From Chitinophaga polysaccharea (GTDB lineage Bacteria > Bacteroidota > Bacteroidia > Chitinophagales > Chitinophagaceae): a DNA stretch of 64,000 nt. Made by a program: the position numbers and the translations under genes. This document shows, piece by piece, positions 43,864 through 53,495 of the stretch. The notes under the pieces were generated by a model, which saw nothing but the letters and a program-made list of their open reading frames with translations, did no database searches and was not told the DNA's origin. Within the stretch, counting starts at the first letter, position 1. Each line of letters opens with the position of its first letter. The stretch covers positions 248,001-312,000 of the forward strand of contig NZ_VIWO01000003.1 of assembly GCF_007829335.1 (NCBI RefSeq), given 5' to 3'.

Positions 43864-46002
43864 ATGAAATACAAGAAAATACTTTGCTGGCTGTTTTTAT
43901 GGGGCGCTCCTGCCGCCTGCCTGCATGCACAGCAAAGTAAACCAACACCTTATCAGCCCACGCATGCAGAGATACTGCAACGCTACCGCAATGCGCAGCG
44001 ACTGGATACCGTTACCCGGAAAACGGTGTTTAAACACAATGTCGACGCCAACTGGCTGCCCGGCGGAACGTCTTTCTGGTATGCCAATACGGCCAGGGAC
44101 AGCAGTCGCACTTTTTACCTGGTACAAGCCGCCACAGGGAAAAAAGAGCTGGTGACCGACTCCGCAAAAATTGCGCAACTCAAAAAAGACGCCCTGGCGC
44201 CTAACGCCGTTCGTTCCCATGAACCCAGCCGCTGGGAAGGGTTTGCGACCGACAGCCTTTCACCGGACAAACAATGGGTTGCCGTTACAATCGATGGCAA
44301 TGTGTATGTCCGCTCGGTGAAAGACGGGTCCCTCACCCAGTTTACCAAAGATGGCAAGGACGCTAAGGACTTCTACGGCGCACTGGCCTGGTCGCCCGAC
44401 AGTAAGTACCTCGTAGGCTACCGCATCCACCCCGTAGAAGATTCGTCCGTTTACTATGTGCTCACCGACGTACCCGGCACCACCCGCGGGCAACTCCGCT
44501 CTCAGCCCTATAAGCAACCTGGCGATCCGTTTACCTCCTACGAAATGTACCTGTTTACACTCGCCGGCCATACCACCACCAAAGTCAATACCGACATCAT
44601 CGACTTCTTCGATGCGCCCGTATTGCACTGGCGGCATAACGATGCCCGCTACTTCCTCTACGAAAAAGTAGACCGCGGACACCAACGCTTCCGGGTTATG
44701 GAGATAGATGCCAGCAACGGACAAACCCGTACGGTACTGGATGAGAAGTCGCCCACCTTTATTTATGAATCGAGGTTGTATACCCACTACCTCCCCGAAA
44801 CCAACGAAATGCTCTGGACCTCCGAAAAAGACGGCTGGCGGCATATCTACCTGGTAAACACCCTCACCGGGGAAATTAAAAACGAGGTGACAAAAGGCGA
44901 CTGGCTGGTAAGGGAAATAGACAGCGTAGATGCAAAGAAACGGGAAATCTGGTTTCGTGGCAGCGGCAGGAATAAGAATGAAGATCCTTACTTCGAACAT
45001 TATTACCGTGTCAACTTCGCCGGCAATAAGCTGGTAGACCTTACTCCAGGCAACGGTAACCACCTGGCTTTCTTTTCTCCCGACAGAAAATACTTTATAG
45101 ACAAATACTCACAGGTAAACGTGCCACCGGTAAATGAATTGCGCCGTACGGAAGACGGGAAGCTCATCACCGTGCTGGAAAAAGCAGATGTAAGCGCCTG
45201 GCAGGCGATCGGGGTGCCTTTCCCGACGCCATTTACTGCCAAAGGCCGGGATGGCGTAACGGATATCTGGGGCATTATGTGCCGCCCGACAGATATTGAT
45301 TCCACCAAACAATACCCGGTAGTAGAAAACATTTATGCAGGTCCCCAGGATGCTTTTGTTCCCAAGAATTTCATGAGCTACTACAGCGATATGCAAGGCC
45401 TGGCCGACCTGGGATTTATCGTGGTGCAAATCGACGGCATGGGCACTGCTAACCGCTCCAAGGCCTTTCATGATGTATGCTGGAAGAACCTGGCCGACGC
45501 GGGCTTCCCAGACCGCATTGCCTGGATTAAAGCCCTGGCACAGCAATACCCGTTTGTAGATACCTCGCGGGTAGGGCTATACGGCACTTCCGCCGGCGGA
45601 CAAAATGCACTCGGCGGGTTACTTTTCCATCCGGAGTTTTATAAAGCGGCTGTGGCTTCCTGTGGCTGCCACGATAACCGCGTGGATAAGCAATGGTGGA
45701 ATGAGCAATGGATGGGATACCCGGTAGGCAAACATTATGAAGAACAGTCCAATGTTACCAATGCCGGCAAATTAAAAGGTGATCTGATGTTGATGGTAGG
45801 AGAAGCAGATACTAACGTGCCGCCGGAGTCGACTTATCGTGTTATTAACGCGCTGATTAAAAACGGGAAGCGATTTGATTTCCTGCCCATACCAGGCATG
45901 GGACATAGTGATGGTGGCCCCTATGGCCGTTCCCGGCGCCGCGACTTTTTTGTTCAGCACCTGTTACATACCACACCACCCGATAAAAATATCAACGAAT
46001 AA
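43864..46002 (+). CDS. Prolyl oligopeptidase-family (S9/DPP-IV-like) peptidase
   Basis: A secreted serine peptidase (signal peptide 1-22, CLHAQ) with a DPP-IV N-terminal beta-propeller (about 60-420) and a C-terminal alpha/beta-hydrolase domain (about 455-705). The nucleophile is Ser 576 in GTSAGG (classical DPP-IV has GWSYGG), the acid is in GEADTNVPPES and the His in GMGHSDGG. Members cut after Pro or Ala at the second position of peptides, which suits Pro/Hyp-rich substrates. It precedes the DUF885 gene by 12 bp, so the two are probably co-transcribed. Confidence 0.9.
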   Translation: MKYKKILCWLFLWGAPAACLHAQQSKPTPYQPTHAEILQRYRNAQRLDTVTRKTVFKHNVDANWLPGGTSFWYANTARDSSRTFYLVQAATGKKELVTDSAKIAQLKKDALAPNAVRSHEPSRWEGFATDSLSPDKQWVAVTIDGNVYVRSVKDGSLTQFTKDGKDAKDFYGALAWSPDSKYLVGYRIHPVEDSSVYYVLTDVPGTTRGQLRSQPYKQPGDPFTSYEMYLFTLAGHTTTKVNTDIIDFFDAPVLHWRHNDARYFLYEKVDRGHQRFRVMEIDASNGQTRTVLDEKSPTFIYESRLYTHYLPETNEMLWTSEKDGWRHIYLVNTLTGEIKNEVTKGDWLVREIDSVDAKKREIWFRGSGRNKNEDPYFEHYYRVNFAGNKLVDLTPGNGNHLAFFSPDRKYFIDKYSQVNVPPVNELRRTEDGKLITVLEKADVSAWQAIGVPFPTPFTAKGRDGVTDIWGIMCRPTDIDSTKQYPVVENIYAGPQDAFVPKNFMSYYSDMQGLADLGFIVVQIDGMGTANRSKAFHDVCWKNLADAGFPDRIAWIKALAQQYPFVDTSRVGLYGTSAGGQNALGGLLFHPEFYKAAVASCGCHDNRVDKQWWNEQWMGYPVGKHYEEQSNVTNAGKLKGDLMLMVGEADTNVPPESTYRVINALIKNGKRFDFLPIPGMGHSDGGPYGRSRRRDFFVQHLLHTTPPDKNINE

Positions 46003-46014
46003 AATATCAGCTAC

Positions 46015-47736
46015 TTGAAAAAAATACTATCACTGATGGCCGGTCTGCTGTTGCAACAGGCCATCACCTATGCGCAATCTGCCGATAACGACCTGTATCA
46101 GCAAACCAGTGAAGTAAATAATATCATGGTGCAATACGAGGCGGATGCCGGCAACCTACGTCGTTTTTATTTTGTAGAAACATCGCCGGAGCATATTACC
46201 CGTATGAATGCGCTCATAAAAAGCTACCAGCAACGCCTGGAGGCGTTGGACTACAGCCATCTTAATGTAGGTGCCCAGGTAGACTATACGCTGTTTCGTC
46301 GCCGGCTCATTTCCGCGGCAGAAGACCTGAAAGAGGGCAGCGAGGAAAATGAACAAGTGAAGAAATGGTTCCCCTTTGCGGATAAGATTTACCAGGTGGA
46401 ACAAAGCCGCCGCCGCGGTACCAAACCGGATGCGCTCGCACTGGCAGCGCAGCTTAGCAGTATTGCCAAAGAAATTGTGGGATTGAAAGCCCGGCTGGAA
46501 AAAGACAGCAGCTTTACGCAACAGGTTGCCCGCAGGGGAGCGGCTACAGCTAAAGGTCTGCGCCAGGCGCTCAACAGCGTATACCTATTTTATAATGGTT
46601 ATGATCCGCTCTTTTCCTGGTGGATACCGGCGCCCTATCAGCAAGTAGACAGCCTCTTAAAAAACTATGGCGCCACCTTTGCCGTCAAAGAAAAAAGCAG
46701 CGCTAAAATGCCGGACGATGGCAGCGGCATTGCCGGTCATCCTATCGGTCGCGCTGCCCTGATCAGAGGGCTACAGGAAGAAATGATTCCCTATTCCCCT
46801 GAAGAGCTACTGGCCATTGCCAATAAAGAATTTGCTTTCTGCGATGCAGAAATGGAAAAAGCTACCCGTGAAATGGGATTGGGTACGGATTGGAAAGCAG
46901 CCATGGAAAAGATAAAGAATACCTATGTGGCACCGGCCGATCAGCCGGAGGCAATGATGAAGTTATACAACGAATCAGTGGACTTCCTGAAGCAGAAAGA
47001 CCTCATCACCCTTCCGCCGCTGGCAGAGGAAACCTGGCGTATGATCATGATGACGCCGGAGCGCCAGCTGGTAAATCCCTTCTTTACCGGAGGAGAGGAG
47101 TTCAGTGTATCCTATCCCGTTAGCAGCATGAGCCACGACGACAAGATGATGAGCATGCGCGGTAATAATCCCCATTTCTCCCGTGCTACGGTGCACCACG
47201 AATTGCTGGCCGGACATGCGTTGCAGGAGTTTATGCAAAACCGTTACAAAGCTTACCGGCATTTTGAAACGCCTTTCTGGATCGAAGGATGGGCCCTGTA
47301 TTGGGAGAGATTGTTGTGGGACCAGGGCTTTGCCAAATCTCCGGAAGACCGTATCGGTATGCTCTTCTGGCGTAAGCACCGTTGTGCCAGGATCATCTTC
47401 TCTATCAACTACCACCTCGGTAAGTGGACGCCCCAGCAATGTATCGACTTCCTGGTAGACCGTGTAGGCCACGAACGCGCCAATGCAGAAGGAGAGGTAC
47501 GCCGTTCTTTCGTGGGTGGCTACAGTCCCCTTTACCAGATCGCCTACATGATTGGTGGCCTCCAGTTCGAAGCCCTTAAGAAAGAACTGGTAGACAGTGG
47601 AAAAATGACGTACAAACAATACCATGACGCCGTACTGAGAGAAAATATGATGCCCATAGAAATGCTGCGGGCTATCCTGCTCAATAAGCCCGTGCCGAAA
47701 GACTTTAACAGCGGCTGGCGCTTTTATAAATTATAA
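46015..47736 (+). CDS. DUF885-family peptidase-like protein
   Basis: A secreted protein (signal peptide 1-20, ITYAQ) of 573 residues. It has the zinc-like HELLAGH motif (395-401) and a downstream FWIEGWALYWERLLW block with a Glu that could be the third ligand, as in DUF885 proteins, which are related to metallocarboxypeptidases. I infer a metallopeptidase activity; none is proven for this family as far as I know. It has a TTG start (46015) and no ATG nearby; the signal peptide begins at this codon. It follows the S9 peptidase by 12 bp and is ended by the hairpin at 47758. Confidence 0.85.
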   Translation: MKKILSLMAGLLLQQAITYAQSADNDLYQQTSEVNNIMVQYEADAGNLRRFYFVETSPEHITRMNALIKSYQQRLEALDYSHLNVGAQVDYTLFRRRLISAAEDLKEGSEENEQVKKWFPFADKIYQVEQSRRRGTKPDALALAAQLSSIAKEIVGLKARLEKDSSFTQQVARRGAATAKGLRQALNSVYLFYNGYDPLFSWWIPAPYQQVDSLLKNYGATFAVKEKSSAKMPDDGSGIAGHPIGRAALIRGLQEEMIPYSPEELLAIANKEFAFCDAEMEKATREMGLGTDWKAAMEKIKNTYVAPADQPEAMMKLYNESVDFLKQKDLITLPPLAEETWRMIMMTPERQLVNPFFTGGEEFSVSYPVSSMSHDDKMMSMRGNNPHFSRATVHHELLAGHALQEFMQNRYKAYRHFETPFWIEGWALYWERLLWDQGFAKSPEDRIGMLFWRKHRCARIIFSINYHLGKWTPQQCIDFLVDRVGHERANAEGEVRRSFVGGYSPLYQIAYMIGGLQFEALKKELVDSGKMTYKQYHDAVLRENMMPIEMLRAILLNKPVPKDFNSGWRFYKL

Positions 47737-47757
47737 AAGGAGATCGCAAACAGATGT

Positions 47758-47790
47758 AAAGGAGGAACGCCCCCAGGGCATTCCTCCTTT
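47758..47790 (+). terminator. Terminator after DUF885
   Basis: AAAGGAGGAA and TTCCTCCTTT (47758-47767 and 47781-47790) pair, with a further GCCC/GGGC inside after one C-A mismatch. It is followed by TCTTTTAC, and it closes the S9-DUF885 pair. Confidence 0.7.
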
Positions 47791-47886
47791 CTTTTACAGA
47801 AGCCTGCCTGTTAAAATCATCAGCCTATGAGTTAATTTTCAGGTAGTAATATCCGCACTTTTAAAATAGTTTTGTAACAAATAATA

Positions 47887-47903
47887 ATTGTCAATACAAC
47901 ACT
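47887..47903. promoter_or_regulatory. AraR operator site 5 (second SusC/SusD operon)
   Basis: ATTGTCAATACAACACT: perfect left half-site ATTGTCA and a weak right half (ACACT for ACAAT). It lies 109 bp before the susC start at 48013, so the operator fits the promoter region of that operon. Confidence 0.55.
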
Positions 47904-48012
47904 TAATTAAAATCAGCCAAAAAGAACGTCCATTGCCTTGTCGACAGTGCATGTATAGACCTGTATCATAGAATATCAACCAGAATTTTTCAACACAGCT
48001 AAATCCTTCTCC

Positions 48013-51000
48013 ATGCGAAAACTTGTCATGGCCTTTATCGCCTTACTGGCGGTCTTACCATCTGTTGCCCAAACAGTAAAAGTAACGGGTACCATCACAG
48101 ATGAAAGAAGCGGGCCACTTCCCGGCGCCTCCGTAAAAATTAAGGGGGGCTCCCAGGGCGTTGTCACCAACGACAAAGGTGAATTTGCTATCATGGCATC
48201 GCCGGATGCTACCCTGGAAATCAGTTTTGTTGGTTACCTCAAACAGGAACAAAAATTAAAAGGCCGGTCCCATCTCAGCATTGTACTAACACAAAAGAAC
48301 GGTGCACTGGAAGATGTGGTTGTTATCGGTTACCAGACCGTAAACCGGAGAAAAGCTACTGCAGCGGTATCCAGCATCCGGGGCAAAGATATTGAAAACA
48401 TCCCTGCCGGTAGTTTTGAACAACTGCTCCAGGGACGTATGTCGGGCGTAAACGTACAGAACTTTACCGGTGAACCCGGCGCCGCACCCACTATTTCGGT
48501 AAGAGGTAACACCGCTATCGGTACTTCTTACCAGAACAACCAATACAAAATCCTCAACAAACCGCTGTATGTTATTGATGATGTACCGCAGTTCAGCGAT
48601 GATATGGTAGGTCCGGACATAGGCACCGGGACCAATAACATTGCCGGCTTAAACCCTAACGAAATTGAATCCGTGGACGTATTGAAAGACGCCGCCGCTG
48701 CGGCGGTATACGGCTCCCGCGGCGCCAACGGCGTAATTATCATCAAAACAAAACGCGCCCGCACCGGATCACCCCGTTTTAGTATTTCTACTTACGGAGG
48801 ACTAACGGAAATACCTAAGCTCCGTACCGTACTGGTAGGCGCAGCAGAGCGCAGGGAAAAAATACGTCTCTACGACGACGCTTTTGCCGGTAACCAGGAC
48901 CGCCTCATTCACCGGAGCCTGATCATGACGGATAGCCTCAATCCTGATCTGAATAAGGCTACCGACTGGCAACGGCTGTTTTACCGCAACGGGTTTATCC
49001 GCAACGTAGACCTTAACGTATACGGGGGTACGGAGTACAACACCTACCGCTTATCCGCCGGCTATTATAAGGAAGATGGTATTGTAAAAGCCTCCGGATT
49101 CAAACGTTATACGCTCAATTACTCTTCCTCTATCCGCACTAAAAATGGTGCGTTGGAAGTGATTCCCAATATCCGACTGGCCCGTATGGAAAGAGGCCGC
49201 GGGTCGGGTAGCGCTGATCTGCTGGGCGCAGTAGGGCAAAGTATGCCTTCTTCGCTTTTCGCCGCCGATGATAATAGCCTGCAACGCGTACTAGGCCGGT
49301 ACAACAGCAATATGGATATCAATACCGATAACCAGGTGAACGGCGATATTTCGCTTAACCTGCGATTATCCAGGCAGTTGTCTTTCCGCTCCCGAAACTC
49401 CGTGGCCATGGTAATGAGCCGCCGCGACGTATCGGTACCCGGTGATCTGAATGCAGACTTAGGAAATTCGGCTACCTCCAACAGTGGCTTACAACAAAGC
49501 TATACTACCTCCAATGACCTCAACTGGAATGCCGTTTTTGGCAAGGCTAAAGAACATACCATTAACGCCATCATAGGCCAGGAAGTACAATACAGCACTT
49601 ACCAGAATACGTATGCGCGCGGCGATCGCGGCGCCAGCGATCAGATCCAGGTGGTGAACGGATTTCCACAGGGACCTTATCTCTATGGTAGTTCTTCGTA
49701 TTCGGCTTTCGGGATACTGTCGCTGTTTTCCCGTATCAACTATGACTATAAAAGTACTTACCTGCTGTCGGCCTCCCTGCGTGGCGACGCGGCTTCCAGC
49801 TTCGGGCCCAATAATAAATGGGGCTACTTTCCCGCAGTTTCTGCCGGCTGGATCATCAGCAATGAACCTTTTATGCGTCGCTACGCCAGCTGGCTGTCGA
49901 TGCTGAAATTAAGAGGAAGCTACGGCGTACTGGGTAACCTGCCCGGCGATTACTACCTGCAATACAGCCTGTATAACATTGGCGGCGCCGGCTACAATGG
50001 TAGCAACCTGAATCCTAACACCTATAATGGTACGGTAACCATTACGCCGCAGTTTGGCTCTGGCGGCGTAGCGCAGAAGGATATCAGCTGGGAGAAAACC
50101 GGTAGCTGGAACGGAGGGATAGAAGCAGAGCTGATGAACGGAAAGTATTATTTCAGTGCAGACGTATACGTGAAAAACAGTAAAGCCGGATTGATTGATA
50201 TGAACCTGCAAAGTACGACCGGTATTGCTACTGCCAAAACAAACGGTGCCCAGATCCGTAACTCGGGGATTGATATCAATTTCCAGTTCCGCAATGTGTT
50301 GCCGGAAAAGAGCGCCCTGCGCTGGGAAATTTTATGGAATGTGAGCATGAACCAAAACCTGGTGGTTAACCTGCCGAACGACAATCGGGATATTACCTTC
50401 GGCAACCTGTTTAACACTACGCATATCCTTACACGCGGAAAAGCGGTGAATACTTTTTACCTGCTGAAAACACTGGGCGTGTATGCCACCGACGACGATG
50501 TGCCCACAGATAGATATACCGGCAAGAAATTCCAGGTGGGTGCCGTGAACGATCCCAATGCCAACAACCCTTTCCGGGCCGGGGAATTCATTTTTGCTGA
50601 TCTTGATGGAGATGGGATTATAGATGCATTCAACGGCGGCATTTCAGGTGATAAGATTCCCTATGGTAATCCCAATCCTTTCCTGACAGGTGGTATTACA
50701 CAGAATTTTTACTGGAAGAATTTCACTTTCGGGTTCCTCTGCACCTTCACTTTTAAAAGAGATGTTTTAAATCTCTATGACTCAGATACCTACGGCCGCT
50801 ATGGTTGGGATCAATCAGGTAGCGAGTTCTCCAAATATGCTGTGTCTGATCTCTCCAAAATGAATATCTGGCGCAAACCAGGCGATAAAGCGGAGTACGC
50901 CAGGATGGACATTGGCACCTACCGTTATTACTACCGGGCCGATCAGACTTTCTTCCTGGAAAAAGGCGATTATTTCCGCATCAAGAACATTTCTATGGGG

Positions 51001-51198
51001 TATGCACTTTCCCAGAAAGCATTGAAGCCGCTGCACCTGAGCAGACTGCGCTTCTACGGTCTGATGGATAATGTATACATTTTCCAGGCGTCGAAGAAAT
51101 TGCCGGATGCCGAAAACGTAAATCCTTATGGAGAGTATAACGGTGTCGGCTATCCGAGCCCGCATAAATATACCCTGGGCATTGATGTAGGATTTTAA
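48013..51198 (+). CDS. SusC/RagA TonB-linked outer-membrane transporter (second pair)
   Basis: A 1061-residue glycan or oligopeptide importer: signal peptide (1-20, SVAQ), carboxypeptidase-regulatory-like domain (about 22-105), the SusC marker LEDVVVIGYQTVNRRKATAAVSSI, plug (RGNTAIGTSYQNN, KPLYVIDDVPQ, AVYGSRGANGVIIIKTK) and barrel ending in a Phe (DVGF). It heads an operon with SusD, a fasciclin lipoprotein and a DUF5007 lipoprotein (gaps of 19, 21 and 13 bp). An AraR-like operator precedes it. Sequence similarity with the first SusC is moderate, so the two pairs are likely to take different glycans. Confidence 0.93.
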   Translation: MRKLVMAFIALLAVLPSVAQTVKVTGTITDERSGPLPGASVKIKGGSQGVVTNDKGEFAIMASPDATLEISFVGYLKQEQKLKGRSHLSIVLTQKNGALEDVVVIGYQTVNRRKATAAVSSIRGKDIENIPAGSFEQLLQGRMSGVNVQNFTGEPGAAPTISVRGNTAIGTSYQNNQYKILNKPLYVIDDVPQFSDDMVGPDIGTGTNNIAGLNPNEIESVDVLKDAAAAAVYGSRGANGVIIIKTKRARTGSPRFSISTYGGLTEIPKLRTVLVGAAERREKIRLYDDAFAGNQDRLIHRSLIMTDSLNPDLNKATDWQRLFYRNGFIRNVDLNVYGGTEYNTYRLSAGYYKEDGIVKASGFKRYTLNYSSSIRTKNGALEVIPNIRLARMERGRGSGSADLLGAVGQSMPSSLFAADDNSLQRVLGRYNSNMDINTDNQVNGDISLNLRLSRQLSFRSRNSVAMVMSRRDVSVPGDLNADLGNSATSNSGLQQSYTTSNDLNWNAVFGKAKEHTINAIIGQEVQYSTYQNTYARGDRGASDQIQVVNGFPQGPYLYGSSSYSAFGILSLFSRINYDYKSTYLLSASLRGDAASSFGPNNKWGYFPAVSAGWIISNEPFMRRYASWLSMLKLRGSYGVLGNLPGDYYLQYSLYNIGGAGYNGSNLNPNTYNGTVTITPQFGSGGVAQKDISWEKTGSWNGGIEAELMNGKYYFSADVYVKNSKAGLIDMNLQSTTGIATAKTNGAQIRNSGIDINFQFRNVLPEKSALRWEILWNVSMNQNLVVNLPNDNRDITFGNLFNTTHILTRGKAVNTFYLLKTLGVYATDDDVPTDRYTGKKFQVGAVNDPNANNPFRAGEFIFADLDGDGIIDAFNGGISGDKIPYGNPNPFLTGGITQNFYWKNFTFGFLCTFTFKRDVLNLYDSDTYGRYGWDQSGSEFSKYAVSDLSKMNIWRKPGDKAEYARMDIGTYRYYYRADQTFFLEKGDYFRIKNISMGYALSQKALKPLHLSRLRFYGLMDNVYIFQASKKLPDAENVNPYGEYNGVGYPSPHKYTLGIDVGF

Positions 51199-51217
51199 AC
51201 ACAGCTAAACACTTTTT

Positions 51218-52789
51218 ATGAAACGGATCTTTATTACACTCATCATAACAACTGCATTTTTATCGTCCTGTAAGAAAATGCTCAACCAGGAACCGAAGGA
51301 TACCACCTACGAGGAGAAATTCTGGAAGTCGGAAAACGACATGAAGAAAGCACTGGCAGGGGCTTACGCATCGCTGCGTTCCAACCTGCTGGACCAGGAC
51401 TATTTGCATAACCTGGGTGATATGACCCTGGGCAGCGAGTATATCGTGATTCAAAGCGCTCCCTATTTCTCCAACTCCGATTGGAATCTGCAGGTGGGCA
51501 AGTTTGAAATGAACTATCTCGATGTATTCCGGAACTGGTCGAGGTTTTACAGCACCATCCTCCAAACCAACCTGATGCTGCAAAAACTTCCGCTGGTACC
51601 AGACAATACCTTCCAGGACGACCCGGTAAAGGGACGTAAGAACATAGCGGGACAAACCCTGTTTATCCGCTCTTATGTGTATTTTCAGCTGCTGCGCACC
51701 TTTGGGGATGTGCCGCTGGTAACCACACCGGATCCCAATCCTATTGCCAACAAACCCCTGGCCCGCACCGACAAAAACCTGGTGGTACAGCAGATCCTGA
51801 ATGACCTGGACTCCGCCGCCAACTGCCTGGATATGTCGTATGAAGTGGAAACGACCCGGGGTACGGTGCCCAACAAAGCCAGCGTGATGGCACTGCAAGC
51901 CCAGGTATACCTGTGGCGCGCCTGCGTAATCAAGCACCCTGCTTTTGAAGCTACGCCTGATATGGATGATGTAAACAAAGCATCTGCCCTGATTGAAGCC
52001 ATTGTGAACAGTGGCTTGTATGGGTTGGCTGCCCCCGGGGGGAAAATAGACAGCATTCAGTATGCGAAAGTATTCACCGGTAACAGCCGGGAAAGCTTAT
52101 TTGAATTGTATACCCGCTACGCTTATAATGAAGGGTCCAATAACCTGATGCCAATTAAGTTCCTCAGAACGCCTATCCTGGCAAAGACAGATTACCCCAG
52201 CCTAAAGCTTGGCGCCAGTTACGTGAATAATCTGTTTCCGAGGATTGTACAGGTAGGGCCTAACCCGGAAGATACGGTAACTAATACGGATATACGAAGA
52301 AGGGTATTCCTATATGATGCAGACGGCGCCAATCCCATTTTTGTGAAGTACAGTAACGTGATTTATAATAATCCAAACCAACAGGCCGACCCTTACCTGG
52401 ATAATAACGTAACCTTGCTGCGTTATGCCGATTTATTATTAAGCCGGATGGAAATTGCGGTATATAAAGGCCAGCTTGGATTAGCGTATTCACAGCTCAG
52501 GGACTTTCGCCAGAGCCGCAACCGCCCGCAAATGGATTCCGCCACTTTCGTGAGCGAAGCGCCATTGTCGTATAACCGCCTGCTGGATGAAATTATGACG
52601 GAACGCGCCTGTGAACTGTTCATGGAAGGCCAACTGTACTTCGATGATGTAAGAATGAAGCGTTCCTTTGTACCCTGGCTAACGCCTTCCCGCTATAACC
52701 AGGAAGGTTTCCTGCTGCCGCTGGATCCGGCGTTATTTAACAATAACAGGTTGCTGGTGCAGAATAAATATTGGGCGGGTAAAATTTAA
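51218..52789 (+). CDS. SusD/RagB-family lipoprotein (second pair)
   Basis: A 523-residue outer-membrane lipoprotein (lipobox LSSC, Cys 18), the binding partner of the second SusC, which it follows by 19 bp. SusD landmarks are FWKSENDMKKALAGAYASLRS, GQTLFIRSYVYFQLLRTFGDVPLVT in the TPR-like region, and the C-terminal RLLDEIMTERACELFMEGQLYFDDVRM. The target is probably an arabinosylated glycan or glycopeptide because of its neighbours; this is inference. Confidence 0.93.
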   Translation: MKRIFITLIITTAFLSSCKKMLNQEPKDTTYEEKFWKSENDMKKALAGAYASLRSNLLDQDYLHNLGDMTLGSEYIVIQSAPYFSNSDWNLQVGKFEMNYLDVFRNWSRFYSTILQTNLMLQKLPLVPDNTFQDDPVKGRKNIAGQTLFIRSYVYFQLLRTFGDVPLVTTPDPNPIANKPLARTDKNLVVQQILNDLDSAANCLDMSYEVETTRGTVPNKASVMALQAQVYLWRACVIKHPAFEATPDMDDVNKASALIEAIVNSGLYGLAAPGGKIDSIQYAKVFTGNSRESLFELYTRYAYNEGSNNLMPIKFLRTPILAKTDYPSLKLGASYVNNLFPRIVQVGPNPEDTVTNTDIRRRVFLYDADGANPIFVKYSNVIYNNPNQQADPYLDNNVTLLRYADLLLSRMEIAVYKGQLGLAYSQLRDFRQSRNRPQMDSATFVSEAPLSYNRLLDEIMTERACELFMEGQLYFDDVRMKRSFVPWLTPSRYNQEGFLLPLDPALFNNNRLLVQNKYWAGKI

Positions 52790-52810
52790 TCATCTACAAA
52801 ATTATTCATC

Positions 52811-53482
52811 ATGAAATATATTCACCTGCTACTCCTGTTGCTGCTGGCCCTCGCAGGATGTAAAAAAGATAACTACCTCGTGAATGAGGGAGGCACTGAC
52901 CTGGAGAGGATCAGGAAGATGTCGACCTACGATTTCCTGCGGGAAAGTAAGGTCCTGGATACGGTGGTACTGCTGATAGACCGGGCGGGAATGAAAGACG
53001 AAATCAATGGAGATATTACTTTTTTCTCTCCCACTACCTACGGGGTAAACGCTTTTCTCAAACAGCAAACCCTTGCCCTGCAAAGACGTACCAACGACGA
53101 AAATATAAAGTTTACGCTCGATAGCCTGTCTGCCGACAGCATTAAATTCTATCTGCGTCGGCACATTTTCAAGGGCGTGATAGATAAGAAAGCATTGACG
53201 TATACGAAGAAAAGTTTTACCAATGTGAGTGGAGAAGGGAACTACTATATCAACCTGGAAAAGTATTACATAGACGTTAGTGGTATTCGCTCTACCACCA
53301 ACAGGATTCAGTTCCGGCGCATTTTTGGCCAGCCGGATGAAGACGTACCGGAAGGAGTGGAAAACAGGGAACCGGATTTTTACACTTATGTACAAACGTC
53401 GGAAGTCCGTACAGCTACCGGTATGGTGCATGTGCTGGATGCCGACGCCAACTACGGATTTTACATTTATAGAGAAAACTAA
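52811..53482 (+). CDS. Fasciclin (FAS1) domain lipoprotein
   Basis: A surface lipoprotein (lipobox LAGC, Cys 17) with one FAS1-type fold at about 35-215: MSTYDFLRESKVLDTVVLLIDRAGM, then the ITFFSPTTYGVNAFL block, the FYLRRHIFKGVID block and a closing TATGMVHVLDADANYGFYIY strand. FAS1 domains usually bind proteins or glycans; in plants they are part of arabinogalactan proteins. It is the third gene of the SusC operon and is followed by DUF5007 after 13 bp. This fasciclin plus DUF5007 combination recurs in Bacteroidota SusCD loci and probably forms part of the surface glycan-binding complex. Confidence 0.82.
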   Translation: MKYIHLLLLLLLALAGCKKDNYLVNEGGTDLERIRKMSTYDFLRESKVLDTVVLLIDRAGMKDEINGDITFFSPTTYGVNAFLKQQTLALQRRTNDENIKFTLDSLSADSIKFYLRRHIFKGVIDKKALTYTKKSFTNVSGEGNYYINLEKYYIDVSGIRSTTNRIQFRRIFGQPDEDVPEGVENREPDFYTYVQTSEVRTATGMVHVLDADANYGFYIYREN

Positions 53483-53495
53483 AAATCAGCGAAGT